In this document: positions 25,826 through 35,048 of the stretch, one piece after another | Numbering within the stretch: position 1 is the stretch's first letter | Layout: each line of letters opens with the position of its first letter | Assembly: GCF_000422485.1 (NCBI RefSeq) | Contig: NZ_KE383847.1 | Location: 226,256-290,255, forward strand | DNA length: 64,000 nt | Direction: 5' to 3' | Origin: Paenibacillus pasadenensis DSM 19293 | GTDB lineage: Bacteria; Bacillota; Bacilli; Paenibacillales; Paenibacillaceae | The notes under the pieces: model-generated | Told to the model about the DNA's origin: nothing | Databases searched by the model: none | Seen by the model: only the letters and a program-made list of their open reading frames with translations | Made by a program: the position numbers and the translations under genes

Positions 25826-26947
25826 ATGTCATGGACGTATCGACACCGCAAGACGCTCATCATGGGAGCCATCGCGATCAGCGTGGCGCTTCTGGTAGCA
25901 GCGGCCTTGTATATGCTGATGCAGCACACTGATCAGCAGCAAAAGCAGCAACAAATGAAAGAGGAGTATGAGCGGCAGATTCAGCAATTGAGAAAGGAGG
26001 AGCAGCAAAACAGCCGAAATGTCTGGACGACTGCAAAAACAATACCGGCAGGCGTCTCGCTCAAAGCGGATGACCTCAAGGCTGTTCCGATGCCCGTCAG
26101 TTTGGTTCCTCCGGGCGTCATCACCGACCGGGAAAGCATCATCGGCAAAAACGCCAAAATCGAGCTTGCACCAGGAACGCCGCTGCTTTCCTCTTTATTG
26201 TACGAAGGGCAGCCCATTCCGAAGGATTTGCGCATACAGGAGTTTCAGGTCATTCAGCTTCCCTCTAATCTCAAGCCTAACCAATATATAGACGTTCGCA
26301 TCGGCTTTCCAACCGGCGAGGACTTTGTTCTCTTATCTAAAAAGAAGGTACAGGAGCTGTCCGGTACGGTTGTATGGCTGGAACTGAATGAGATGGACAT
26401 CCTCCAAACGTCCAGCGCTATTATTGATGCGTACTTGCAGGGAGCGCGGTTGTATGCCCTCCCGTACATCGAGCCGGGCTTACAGGAAGCGGCTGTGGTC
26501 AACTATCCGGCCAATCAGAAGGTATTGAACCTGATGGCGGTTGATCCCAATCTGCTCGAAACCGCAAAAATCGAACTTGCCCGTGCGTTGCGTCAAACGC
26601 TGGATGGCAATTTGAAGGCGGTCAGCGACTCGGACAAGCTTCGCGTCACCAGCGGTAGTGTAACCGTGCAGCAGCAGTTGCAAAACGAACGGATGACGAC
26701 GCGGCAGGCTAATGCCATGAGCGGAACACAGCCAGTAGGCACACCGCAGTCTGGAGAATCAGCAGTTTCGACGAATGGTCCGCAGCCTAGCGTGAGTGAT
26801 GCTGCTGGAGCAGCAGCTACGCAATCTCCGAAAAATCAACAGACGCCCCCTCCTGCCGTTTCGCCGTCGCAGCCATCGGGTATGCCTCCTGCAACCGAAG
26901 CGCCTCCGGCAAGCGAAGATAAGTGGGAAAATATCTTCAATCAATGA
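25826..26947 (+). CDS. SAF-domain membrane protein, RcpC/CpaB-like
   Basis: This 373-residue protein has one N-terminal span (TLIMGAIAISVALLVAAALYML), a Gln/Lys-rich coiled segment, then a SAF domain (VWTTAKTIPAGVSLKADDLKAVPMPVSLVPPGVI and IELAPGTPLLSSLLY). This is the architecture of CpaB/RcpC, the periplasmic or extracytoplasmic assembly protein of Tad pili. The C-terminal 90 residues are Pro/Ser/Ala-rich. It is preceded by AAAGGAG and opens the Tad-like block. The SAF call is firm; the pilus role rests on the neighbouring CpaF- and TadB/C-like genes. Confidence 0.8.
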   Translation: MSWTYRHRKTLIMGAIAISVALLVAAALYMLMQHTDQQQKQQQMKEEYERQIQQLRKEEQQNSRNVWTTAKTIPAGVSLKADDLKAVPMPVSLVPPGVITDRESIIGKNAKIELAPGTPLLSSLLYEGQPIPKDLRIQEFQVIQLPSNLKPNQYIDVRIGFPTGEDFVLLSKKKVQELSGTVVWLELNEMDILQTSSAIIDAYLQGARLYALPYIEPGLQEAAVVNYPANQKVLNLMAVDPNLLETAKIELARALRQTLDGNLKAVSDSDKLRVTSGSVTVQQQLQNERMTTRQANAMSGTQPVGTPQSGESAVSTNGPQPSVSDAAGAAATQSPKNQQTPPPAVSPSQPSGMPPATEAPPASEDKWENIFNQ

Positions 26948-26958
26948 GGAGTGCGGAT

Positions 26959-27666
26959 ATGAAAAAAATTGTTTTTATCGGCGTAGCGGATAAGACGCAT
27001 GCTTTGTTGGTGCTTGGCCGCTTACTTGTGTCGTTGGGGAATAAAGTGCTGTTGGTAGATTCCACCGTCACGCAGTCGATTCGGGGTTATCTGCCGCACG
27101 CCTATGCCAATAGCGCCGTTCAGGATTATGAAGGTATGGATGTGGCCTACGGCTATCTCACTCCCGAACAGCTTGAACGAGGCTTGGCACAGGCAGGGAC
27201 GACACCGGCATACGACATCATGCTGGTGGACACTGACCATACGGAATTTGTTTTCCACCACAACCTGTCCCAGTTTGATAAGCGGGTGTGGTGCTGGGAT
27301 GGAAGGCGGTTATCGCTGGAGAAAAACGAGGAACTGATGATTCGTCTCGGCTTACAGAACACGGAAGAGCCTGTCTCGTTTTTCGAGTTGCTCTCCCCTG
27401 ACATACCGGGAAAGTTGGCAGCGTGGCGAGCCGAAAAGCGGTTGCGGCATATCCAGTTGGAGGTTACGGTGTTTCGCTTCCCTTTGGACGAACGCGATGC
27501 AGCCGTCGATTTGAACAATCAACACCACGGCCGCATCGACCTTCGCGGGCTGACCGGGGCGTTTCGCGAGATGCTGCTGACGATGCTGGAGCAGCTTGGC
27601 GATTTCGACCGCAAGACAGCGCGACGAGCCTGGGCAATCGCTCGTAAACGGGTGCGGGTGTGGTAG
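26959..27666 (+). CDS. TadZ/CpaE-like protein without a Walker A motif
   Basis: The start at ATG 26959 (GAGGAG upstream) gives 235 residues beginning MKKIVFIGVADKTHALLVLGRLLVSLGNKVLLVDSTVTQS. The beta-alpha-beta opening and the LLVDS strand resemble the ParA/MinD fold, but the loop GVADKTHA has no GK(S/T) and cannot bind nucleotide in the usual way. The second strand IMLVDTDHTEF takes the place of Walker B. It may be a structural or localisation factor similar to TadZ. It is translated just before another ParA-like protein of the same kind. Confidence 0.6.
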   Translation: MKKIVFIGVADKTHALLVLGRLLVSLGNKVLLVDSTVTQSIRGYLPHAYANSAVQDYEGMDVAYGYLTPEQLERGLAQAGTTPAYDIMLVDTDHTEFVFHHNLSQFDKRVWCWDGRRLSLEKNEELMIRLGLQNTEEPVSFFELLSPDIPGKLAAWRAEKRLRHIQLEVTVFRFPLDERDAAVDLNNQHHGRIDLRGLTGAFREMLLTMLEQLGDFDRKTARRAWAIARKRVRVW

Positions 27667-27680
27667 AAAGGAGAACGTTT

Positions 27681-28520
27681 ATGGGAGCTACCGTTGTATT
27701 TTGGAGTCCTGTATCCGGTCAGGCCGGGACAACGACTAATCTGCTCGCCGCGGCGACGTGCATGGGTTTGGAATATTCGGCGCGATTGCTGTTGCTTGGG
27801 CATTTGCTAAGCAGTTACTCTGCTGTCGAACGAGCCTATTATCGACCTGCCGGAAGAGAGGACATGCATACCCCGGACACGGGAATTGATGCGCTCTTGC
27901 GTCTGCTGAAAAACCGCAAGCTGGAGCCTGTCATGCTGCGTGACTATGCCCATCCGTTGCTGCGGGATCGCCTGGATATTTTGCACGGCTCCATCAAGCA
28001 AGAGGATATCTTTATCGAAACGGCAAAAGAATGGCTCACACCGCTGCTTGCGGTTGCCCGCCGCGCTTACGATGTAGTGCTGTTGGATGGGGGGAGCGGC
28101 AGCGGGTCGGCTTGGGACGAAATGCTGCGGCGGCAGGCCGACGTATGGGTCGTCTGCCTGCCGCAAAACCGTCTCCTTCTAGAGCGATTTTTTCAATCGG
28201 CAGAAGCAGCGATGCTTCAAGGCCGAAGAACGCTGCTCGTGTTCGGACAGTACGACCCTTATTCGACGCTCACTTCTAAAAATCTCATGCGTCAATTCCG
28301 TATAGGACCGACCGTGTACCCTGTTGCACATAATACAGGCTGGATGGATGCGGCACAGCATGGAGAAGCGAATCCTTTCTGGTTTCGCAACAGGAAGATA
28401 GCAAGCGGTCACGAGAACCACCTGTTCGTGCAGCAGGTGCGACGATTGGCGCAGGCTGTGATCGACAGCGCAGGCGCAAGACAGCCCCTTTTCGGAGGGA
28501 AGGAGGGCGACACGCCATGA
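27681..28520 (+). CDS. ParA/MinD-fold protein with degenerate P-loop, TadZ/CpaE-like
   Basis: This 279-residue protein starts at ATG 27681 behind AAAGGAG. It opens GATVVFWSPVSGQAGTTTNLLAAATCMG, which is clearly a ParA-type P-loop region in which the two lysines of KGGxGKT have become Q/G and T. Further elements are SARLLLLGHLL and YDVVLLDGGSGSGSAWDEML. CpaE/TadZ proteins place the Tad machine at the membrane or pole, and this position next to a CpaF-like ATPase fits. With the previous gene it makes two adjacent ParA-fold proteins that both lack the key lysine. Confidence 0.65.
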   Translation: MGATVVFWSPVSGQAGTTTNLLAAATCMGLEYSARLLLLGHLLSSYSAVERAYYRPAGREDMHTPDTGIDALLRLLKNRKLEPVMLRDYAHPLLRDRLDILHGSIKQEDIFIETAKEWLTPLLAVARRAYDVVLLDGGSGSGSAWDEMLRRQADVWVVCLPQNRLLLERFFQSAEAAMLQGRRTLLVFGQYDPYSTLTSKNLMRQFRIGPTVYPVAHNTGWMDAAQHGEANPFWFRNRKIASGHENHLFVQQVRRLAQAVIDSAGARQPLFGGKEGDTP

Positions 28521-30379
28521 CGGCTATGCTCAATGCCTTCATCCTGATCGCGCTCTTGTTGCTTTCAATCTTCTTCCTTTATTTGCGCCTGAGCCGACGA
28601 TTGCCGGAACGGACGGACGACACATCGGTATATACGCTGGAAGCGATGACCACTTTCGTAAAAGCAACGCTACACGAGTTAACCAGCAGCAACCTGGCCG
28701 ACTTCGGTTTGTCGGAGGAAGAATACCGCCGCCGAAAAAGCAAACGGGCGGAGCTGAAAAAGGCGCTGCGGGGCTGCACCTCCGGTGATCTGCGGGACAA
28801 GGAATACGTCAAGGAGATCATTGCCGACCTGCTCGCGCAGCGCTATGAACTGGACGATGCGCATTTGAACCTCCTGCTGCCTTTTCATCAGCCGGAGTCC
28901 CTCTCCGCGCAAGACCAGTTTGATATTCTGCTTTACACATATAAAAAGGAAGCCGGGCTTCATGCGCTCGACCGGCTCGTTCAAACCTATGAATGGGATC
29001 GGCAAAGACGAAACGAGGAAGGCCAGCTTGAAACGTACCGGATTACGGTGGAGGATATTCGTAGCGTCTTCGCCCGTGAAGCGCCGCGTTTGACGACGGA
29101 CGATAAGCTCCAGCTTGTCGTCCAGCGGATTTATCAGCATTACAAGGGATTCAGCGTCGTGGACGAGCTGCGCGACATGCGTGTGGACGGTGTATCCGGG
29201 GGCGTATCTGGTCTGCCGCCGCTCATGTGGGAGGGCGAATGGTCGCTGGAGGAGGACGCACAGCTTCAGTTGCTGCCCCGTTCGCATGACAGCGTATGGC
29301 TGTTTTACAAGGGGAAGTCCATTCACCTGAGCTTCTTGTCCTTCGGCTCCGAGCAGGAACTGCGGCGCGTTTGCCAGATCATCTATAAGCACAATTTTCC
29401 CGGCCAGTTGTCCGAGGCGAACGGATTTAAGGTCAATGAAATGGCAGACGGCTCCCGCGTCGTCGTGCTGCGCCCCCGATTCAGTGAATCGTGGGCTTTT
29501 TTTGTGCGCAAATTCGACGTGCAAAGCGCGACGCTAGAGCAGTTGATTCAGGACGAAGGCGCGGATTTGCCGATTGGCCTCATTCGTTACTTGGTATCGG
29601 GTGCGCGGATCACCGCGATTACCGGTGCGCAGGGCAGCGGCAAAACAACGCTGCTTATGGCGATGGTGCGCCATATTCCAGAAGTGCTGCCCATCCGGGT
29701 ACAGGAAATGAGCTTTGAGCTTCAATTGCGCAAAATTTATCCAGAACGCAACATCGTCAGCCTGCGCGAAACCGAGACGATTTCCGGTCAACAGGGGCTG
29801 GACATCCAGAAGAAGACGGACGGCTCTGTCAATATTTTGGGCGAGGTAGCGACCGACCCGGTCGCCGCTTGGATGGTTCAGATGGCACAGGTGGCGTCAT
29901 TATTCACCTTGTTCACGCATCACGCCAAAACCTTCCGTGACCTTGTGCTGTCTCTCCGCAATTCCTTGTTGAAAACAAAGGTGTTTACGAACGAGCGTGT
30001 GGCGGAGCAGCAGGTCGTCAGCGTCGTCAACTTCGATATTCACCTCCGCCGCGACCTGGACGGACGGCGCTATATCGAGCGCATTACGGAATGTGTCCCA
30101 GTGCCGCAGGAGACGGCGTACCCGGAAGCCTTTCGCGGGAAAATGACAAAGGACGAACGGATGGCAGCCTTTATGGAAACGACGCTCGAATACTTCCGCC
30201 GCTCGACGGATCGTCCGCTGTACACCGCCCGAAATCTCGTTGAATGCCGCGACGGCCGTTACGTTGCCGTTCATCCCCTGTCCGAGCAAAGTCGCTGCGA
30301 GATTGCGGAATACTTGGGCGGCCCCGATCAGGCCGTCTTTGATGCGTTTCTGGCATCCCATTGGGGGGATGAGACTTGA
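28517..30379 (+). CDS. CpaF/TadA-like secretion ATPase
   Basis: This 620-residue protein starts at an ATG overlapping the previous stop. A single N-terminal span (AFILIALLLLSIFFLYLRL) is unusual for CpaF. The VirB11/CpaF core has Walker A ITGAQGSGKTTLLMAMV (about residue 370), an Asp-box region RVQEMSFELQLRK, a Walker B-like VNILGEVATDPVAAWM and a His-box LFTHHAKTFRDLVLSLRN (TTHANS in typical CpaF). It should drive pilus or pseudopilus assembly from the cytoplasmic face. A VirB11 role for the T4SS is less likely, since Tn1549-type systems lack VirB11. Confidence 0.83.
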   Translation: MTAMLNAFILIALLLLSIFFLYLRLSRRLPERTDDTSVYTLEAMTTFVKATLHELTSSNLADFGLSEEEYRRRKSKRAELKKALRGCTSGDLRDKEYVKEIIADLLAQRYELDDAHLNLLLPFHQPESLSAQDQFDILLYTYKKEAGLHALDRLVQTYEWDRQRRNEEGQLETYRITVEDIRSVFAREAPRLTTDDKLQLVVQRIYQHYKGFSVVDELRDMRVDGVSGGVSGLPPLMWEGEWSLEEDAQLQLLPRSHDSVWLFYKGKSIHLSFLSFGSEQELRRVCQIIYKHNFPGQLSEANGFKVNEMADGSRVVVLRPRFSESWAFFVRKFDVQSATLEQLIQDEGADLPIGLIRYLVSGARITAITGAQGSGKTTLLMAMVRHIPEVLPIRVQEMSFELQLRKIYPERNIVSLRETETISGQQGLDIQKKTDGSVNILGEVATDPVAAWMVQMAQVASLFTLFTHHAKTFRDLVLSLRNSLLKTKVFTNERVAEQQVVSVVNFDIHLRRDLDGRRYIERITECVPVPQETAYPEAFRGKMTKDERMAAFMETTLEYFRRSTDRPLYTARNLVECRDGRYVAVHPLSEQSRCEIAEYLGGPDQAVFDAFLASHWGDET

Positions 30380-32451
30380 TTCGGGAATGGCTCTCCCCTC
30401 TGCTCGGCATCGCAACCGTGCTCTTTCTTGCCGCTGTCGCGGCCTTCCTGTGGCTGTCCCGGCGTGATTCGGAGGTGGCGGCAGTCCGGCGCTACGAAGC
30501 GCTGCGTAAGCCGGGGCAAGCGCCTCGCAAGCAGGCGGTTTACAGTTTCATGCAGCAGCTATACAGCGTTTGCGAGCAGATGCCGGTTTTAAGGATGTAC
30601 TTGCAGCACCTTCGCAGGCGATTGGTCATCCTGCGGCTCGGGGACGAATGGAAGCTGCGGCTTGAGGTGATGAAATCGGCGCTCTTGATGTGGCTTGTCC
30701 TGTTTTTGGCCGCGATTCCGCTTGTTTTGGCGGTGCGCGACCCTTACACGCTGGCGATGCTCGGCATTGGTCTTTGGGTCGGCCACGGCATCCTCTCGGA
30801 TATGGGTGTTTATCGGCTCGAAATGCGGCTGCTGCGACAACTTCGTCTGTTTCTTGGGGATGTGAGACATCATTACCATCGTCACGGGATGGTGGATGAA
30901 GCCGTCTATGAATCGGCTGACAGCGCGCCGTATGAAATGGCGCTGCACGGGCAAGAGCTGTTCGACATGCTGACGGACAGCGACGCCGAAGATAAACTGG
31001 CGCAATATGTGGAGCATGCCCCTAATCGCTATTTGCAGGGCTTTGCGGGATTGTCGTATCTCATCAAAGAGCATGGCGATCAGCAAACGGAAAGCGGTTC
31101 GGTCTACCTCAAGGGACTGGAAAAGCTGTCCATCGAACTGAATCTGGAATTGCTGCGTCGCGAGCGTCTCAGCTTCTTATTACAGGGGCTGACCGTTATC
31201 GCGCTGCTGCCGCTGCTGTTTACCCGTCCGATTGAAGCCTGGGCCAGCCACTTTTTTCCGGCAATGGACACGTTCTACGCCAGCGCTTTCGGTTGGGCCG
31301 CCAAACTCTGTCTGCTTGTCGTCGTGTGGCTTTGCTACGAGCTGCTGCGCAACCTGTCGGAGCTGGATGCGACCGCAAGGCCCACCACCACCAGCCGAAA
31401 AAGATGGGAGCAACGGGTCTATGGCTGGCCGTGGGTGCGCTGGCTGGCCCACCGGCTGGGGCCGGTTTCAGGCTCGCGAGAAGCGGAACGGATAACCCGG
31501 CTGCTCAAGGATACAACCTCTCCCTTACGTCTCGAATGGTTTTACGTGCAGCGGATCGTGGCCGGGTTCGCAGCCTTTTTGGCGGTGCTGGGCTTATTCG
31601 TGTCCTTGCATGCAGCGGAGCGGCATCAGGTGCTGTATGCACCTGTGAAGCCGGGAACACTTTTCGGGCAGTTGTCCCCGGAGGAGGAAACGAAGGCACG
31701 GGAAGCCGCCGCGCTGGATCGCAGGATGCTCGATCAATTAAAGGAGGTGAGGCCGCGAAGCGAAAATAGCGTCATCAGCCTGCTGCGCAAGGACCCGGCT
31801 GCACAGGTCAAGGAGGATCAGCTTCGAGAGGCGGCGCGGCGCATCCTGGGCAAGCTGGAGAAGCTGAATCAGCCTTTTCTGGCGTGGTGGGAAGCGTTTT
31901 TGGCTTTCGCCGCAGGATGGGGTGGGTACACGCTGCCAGTTGGTATTCGACTGTTCCAGCGGCGTATGCGGCAGATGGAGATGAAACACGAGGTGGATCA
32001 GTTGCAGGCCGTGATTGCCATGCTCGCCGGGATGGATGGGATGTCGGTTGAACAGCTTTTGCTATGGATGGAGCAGTTCGCCCGCGTCTTCAAGGAGCCA
32101 CTGCAATCCTGCCTTCTTCACTTTGAGCAGGGTGAGGAGCAGGCGCTTGCGCAGCTCAAAGAAGATGCACCGTTTCTGCCCTTTGTTCGGATCGTGGAAA
32201 AGCTGGAAATGGCTTCGCAGCATTTGACGATCCGGCAGGCATTCGACGATCTCGAAGCAGAGCAGGCGTTTGCGCGGGAGCAGCGCAAGCAGGAGTATGA
32301 ACAGTTAATTGAACAAAAGGCAGGCTGGGGCCGCTGGATCGGGTTTGCCCCCTTGATGATACTGATATTCGGGTATTTGGTCATTCCGCTTGTCGTCGTC
32401 AGCCTGCGCCAGATGACCGTGTACTACGATCAGCTTCAACGCATCCAGTAA
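30376..32451 (+). CDS. TadB/TadC-like integral membrane protein, double length
   Basis: A TTG at 30376 overlaps the CpaF-like stop. The 691-residue protein has spans near residues 5-26, 100-135 (two), 260-280, 300-325, 395-415, 500-525 and 660-685, with long cytoplasmic segments between. TadB and TadC are each about 300 residues; this protein has roughly twice that length, with a basic loop at the middle (TTTSRKRWEQRVYGWPWVRW), and may be a fusion of both. It would form the inner-membrane platform on which the CpaF-like ATPase works. The assignment rests on position and topology more than on clear motifs. Confidence 0.6.
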   Translation: MIREWLSPLLGIATVLFLAAVAAFLWLSRRDSEVAAVRRYEALRKPGQAPRKQAVYSFMQQLYSVCEQMPVLRMYLQHLRRRLVILRLGDEWKLRLEVMKSALLMWLVLFLAAIPLVLAVRDPYTLAMLGIGLWVGHGILSDMGVYRLEMRLLRQLRLFLGDVRHHYHRHGMVDEAVYESADSAPYEMALHGQELFDMLTDSDAEDKLAQYVEHAPNRYLQGFAGLSYLIKEHGDQQTESGSVYLKGLEKLSIELNLELLRRERLSFLLQGLTVIALLPLLFTRPIEAWASHFFPAMDTFYASAFGWAAKLCLLVVVWLCYELLRNLSELDATARPTTTSRKRWEQRVYGWPWVRWLAHRLGPVSGSREAERITRLLKDTTSPLRLEWFYVQRIVAGFAAFLAVLGLFVSLHAAERHQVLYAPVKPGTLFGQLSPEEETKAREAAALDRRMLDQLKEVRPRSENSVISLLRKDPAAQVKEDQLREAARRILGKLEKLNQPFLAWWEAFLAFAAGWGGYTLPVGIRLFQRRMRQMEMKHEVDQLQAVIAMLAGMDGMSVEQLLLWMEQFARVFKEPLQSCLLHFEQGEEQALAQLKEDAPFLPFVRIVEKLEMASQHLTIRQAFDDLEAEQAFAREQRKQEYEQLIEQKAGWGRWIGFAPLMILIFGYLVIPLVVVSLRQMTVYYDQLQRIQ

Positions 32452-32460
32452 CCCATACAG

Positions 32461-32495
32461 ACGCTTTCCTTTATCAGCGGGAAGGCGTTTTTTTT
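32461..32495 (+). terminator. Intrinsic terminator between platform gene and first pilin-like gene
   Basis: ACGCTTTCC pairs with GGAAGGCGT (one G-U), followed by eight T. It lies inside an apparent operon, 30 bases before the next start codon. Confidence 0.85.
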
Positions 32496-32524
32496 ATCCC
32501 CCCAATCAAAGGAGAGAATTGTAC

Positions 32525-33004
32525 ATGTCCAATGCGCAGAAGGCACTTGTCATGGCAGCAGGAATCTTCCTTGCCATCGCACTCATTACACTGGCTGTCG
32601 TGCTGTTTATTTCCGCCCAGGATTCGACCAAGGCGGCTCAAAGCAATTTTAGCAATATCCAGACGGAACTTTCACAAACGGCGTTTACGGTGTATGACAA
32701 TACGACGCTTTCGGGCAGTCAGGTTGTAAACGCGCTTCGCAAGTTCCGCGATCAGGACCAATTTGGCATCCAGATCGTTACCGGCAAAAACCCGACCGGT
32801 CAGTGGTACGGCAAGGTTGTCAATACCGGTGTGCCTCTGGATAGCGTCACCTACGGCGCAATCGTCGGAGCCGCACCCGGCCAGATTAGCCAGACCGTAG
32901 ACGAAGCGGACATCAACTACGTTAATCCAAGCGGCAAGTTCCGCAGCACGCTGGTGCTGGACAGCAGCAATGTCATTCGCGGCATCATCTTCCGGCAGCA
33001 ATAA
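32525..33004 (+). CDS. Pilin-like membrane-anchored protein (159 aa)
   Basis: The ATG at 32525 is nine bases after AAAGGAGA (a TTG at 32519 is closer and less likely). The product starts MSNAQKALVMAAGIFLAIALITLAVVLFISAQDSTKAAQSNFSNIQ (split here by its hydrophobic helix), a short N-terminus, a 22-residue helix and then a Ser/Asn-rich domain, as in type IV pilin-like proteins. No G/E prepilin cleavage site was seen. It is preceded by a terminator, so it may be made in different amounts from the machine genes. Confidence 0.6.
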   Translation: MSNAQKALVMAAGIFLAIALITLAVVLFISAQDSTKAAQSNFSNIQTELSQTAFTVYDNTTLSGSQVVNALRKFRDQDQFGIQIVTGKNPTGQWYGKVVNTGVPLDSVTYGAIVGAAPGQISQTVDEADINYVNPSGKFRSTLVLDSSNVIRGIIFRQQ

Positions 33005-33019
33005 GGTCGGATGAAGTTA

Positions 33020-33051
33020 CGAAAGCGTCCGGCCCAGGTTGGACGCTTTCG
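33020..33051 (+). promoter_or_regulatory. Perfect 11-bp hairpin between two pilin-like genes
   Basis: CGAAAGCGTCC pairs with GGACGCTTTCG around a 10-base loop. No T-run follows, and the next ribosome-binding site (AAGGAGG) starts 6 bases later. It could protect or process the mRNA of the upstream gene. Confidence 0.6.
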
Positions 33052-33071
33052 TCATGAAGGAGGTGTAACGC

Positions 33072-33464
33072 ATGAACTATGCGCCAAGAACGATGCTGGA
33101 GATGAGCGCAGCATTGCTCGTTTTCCTCATGGCCGCAGGAAGCGGTCTGATTTTGTTTCAGACCGGTGCCTCACTCAATTCGCTCGCCTATGTAACCGGC
33201 CAATCGCAGGACCACAACTTGCAGCAAATCGCTGTACCGCTCTCGGGCGACGGTTCGGTATCCGGTGCGGAAGTGCTGCAAGCTATCGCTCGCCTAGATG
33301 AAGGTGATGCGGAAATGGTGGTAGACGGCATTCGGTTCGCGCCGCCGCTGGAACGAGAGCAGCTCTCGTCCGCTGGCATACGTCTGAAGGGGCGTTATCA
33401 GCCCGCCTATGAACGTGACGTTTCTGGTCACTTGCAGCGCCTGACACTAAGGAGCCTGCCATGA
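33072..33464 (+). CDS. Small membrane-anchored protein of the pilus-like block (130 aa)
   Basis: ATG 33072 lies after AAGGAGGTG. The product MNYAPRTMLEMSAALLVFLMAAGSGLILF has a short N-terminus, one span and a soluble domain that resembles the previous protein in layout (GQSQDHNLQQIAVPLSGDG). The stop overlaps the next start, so the two are coupled. A minor pilin or pseudopilin role is inferred from size, topology and position. Confidence 0.6.
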   Translation: MNYAPRTMLEMSAALLVFLMAAGSGLILFQTGASLNSLAYVTGQSQDHNLQQIAVPLSGDGSVSGAEVLQAIARLDEGDAEMVVDGIRFAPPLEREQLSSAGIRLKGRYQPAYERDVSGHLQRLTLRSLP

Positions 33465-34009
33465 ACAGTTTGATCAAAATTTTCGCCGTATTGATCGCTG
33501 TTCTGCTGCTCTATCTCTACCCGCTCACTGCCGCCTTTGACCAGCAGGACGATATTTCGGAACTGGTTGCCTTGCGCGCGACGACAGCCTTCGTCGATGC
33601 GGTTCGGGACAAAGGCGGCATCACGCCAACGATGTACAACGATTTCATGACCGCGCTTGCGGCGACCGGCAATAGCTTTGACGTTCAGATGGAACATGAC
33701 AGCAAGAAGTATGTACCAGTTTACGACGATCCGACACGGCCCGAAACCTTTAAGGGGAACTACGAGGTACAGTACGATGCGTTTTTCAATGCGCAGATCC
33801 TGCCGGTGCTGTTCCCCGACAATCGGGCAGCAAAGGATGACCCAACCCGTCGTTATCGGATGCGTGCGGGTGACAGCTTCTCGGTGATTGTGCGCAATAC
33901 GAACCGAACGGCAGGCACGCTGCTCTTCGATTTTCTGAATAATACCATCAGCCCGAATGAAAAAATCGTGATTCCGTATGGCGGGGGGGTGCGCAATGAA
34001 ATGGATTGA
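33461..34009 (+). CDS. Small membrane-anchored protein of the pilus-like block (182 aa)
   Basis: The ATG overlaps the previous stop as CCATGA; AAGGAG is upstream. MNSLIKIFAVLIAVLLLYLYPLTAAF gives a single N-terminal helix, followed by an extracytoplasmic domain with RATTAFVDAVRDKGG, reminiscent of TadE/TadF-like proteins. It ends inside the start region of the next gene. No catalytic motif was seen. Confidence 0.6.
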   Translation: MNSLIKIFAVLIAVLLLYLYPLTAAFDQQDDISELVALRATTAFVDAVRDKGGITPTMYNDFMTALAATGNSFDVQMEHDSKKYVPVYDDPTRPETFKGNYEVQYDAFFNAQILPVLFPDNRAAKDDPTRRYRMRAGDSFSVIVRNTNRTAGTLLFDFLNNTISPNEKIVIPYGGGVRNEMD

Positions 34010-34979
34010 ATGGGCTATCGTCGGCGCGCTGTTGTTTCTTCCCTTCGCGATCGTCAACCGGGATGAGACGGATACCCTGAGACGGATGGTGCTGACGGAG
34101 ATGAGATACGATGCTGCGCTGGATGCGGCGGTAGACGACGCCGCGAGGTTGCTCGTCGTTAACGCAAGCCAGCAGCAGGAAGCGCAATATGCCTCGGCCA
34201 AACATGTCGCGCTGAACAAGGAAGAAGTACTAGCGGCGTTCTACCGGACGCTGGACGCGGGCTTGGGCGCTGCGGATGATCCGGTGTCGCAAGGTGTCCT
34301 GCATCGCTACATTCCGGCTATCGTGATCGTCGGGTACGACGGCTTTTACGTCTATTCCGAGCAAGAATGGACGGGGACTGACGGAAAAACCGTCATGAAA
34401 CCGGCTTGGGGAACGAAGAAGCCTTATGCGTATTCCGATTCGGCGGGTAACAGCCTTTCCTTTACGCTCGACCAACAGGTACTCGCTTACGATGCGGCCA
34501 GCCGAAGCTGGCATGAGGGCTTGCGGCAGGACATCCGGCAGGAAACGACGATTCCGCTTTTGCAGGATGCTGCGCTCTTCGAGCAGGTAAGACGAAGCAC
34601 GATTGTCCGGGCGATCCAGGACGAGTTGGCCTACCGGATCAATCGATATAACGAAACAGTCTCTCGAAATGGCCTGTCCTACACGTTCACCCTGCCTCTG
34701 ATCTCCGATGAGGACTGGCACAATACGGTGGATGATGTGGGCGTTTTGGCTTTTGTACAAGGTATCCCGATGGGAGCAAAGGCGTACAACAACTATGCGC
34801 TTGGCGGGAGCCGCATCGTGAAACGTCCAACGATCATCGGGGCAAGGAGAGGCAGTATGAAGGTGTACTACCGCAGTTCCTGCGGTTACACCTATCCGAC
34901 CGAAGAAACGTTTGCCAGCGAGCAAGCAGCCGCACGCAAGGGATATATGCCCCTGACTTGCCTCGGCTCGGCCTTCTAG
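33996..34979 (+). CDS. TadE/pilin-like protein with large extracytoplasmic domain (327 aa)
   Basis: ATG 33996 follows a G-run (GGGGGGGTG) and overlaps the previous gene by 14 bases. The protein has one N-terminal helix (WIEWAIVGALLFLPFAIV) and a domain of about 300 residues with several Tyr/Trp-rich strands (IVIVGYDGFYVYSEQEW) and two Cys-containing segments near the C-terminus (YRSSCGYTYP, MPLTCLGSAF) that may form a disulfide. Family not recognised. It closes a group of four membrane-anchored proteins in the block. Confidence 0.6.
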   Translation: MKWIEWAIVGALLFLPFAIVNRDETDTLRRMVLTEMRYDAALDAAVDDAARLLVVNASQQQEAQYASAKHVALNKEEVLAAFYRTLDAGLGAADDPVSQGVLHRYIPAIVIVGYDGFYVYSEQEWTGTDGKTVMKPAWGTKKPYAYSDSAGNSLSFTLDQQVLAYDAASRSWHEGLRQDIRQETTIPLLQDAALFEQVRRSTIVRAIQDELAYRINRYNETVSRNGLSYTFTLPLISDEDWHNTVDDVGVLAFVQGIPMGAKAYNNYALGGSRIVKRPTIIGARRGSMKVYYRSSCGYTYPTEETFASEQAAARKGYMPLTCLGSAF

Positions 34980-35048
34980 CAGGAACGTATGCCTATTCGC
35001 TCATGTGAGCGATGGTAAGCGGAATACAAGCAAAGGAGTTCATCAATC

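Noticed and set aside
28517-30379. CpaF-like ATPase as the VirB11 of the T4SS
   Set aside because: Tn1549-type T4SS do not use VirB11, and the gene lies with SAF, ParA-fold and platform genes, as in Tad loci.
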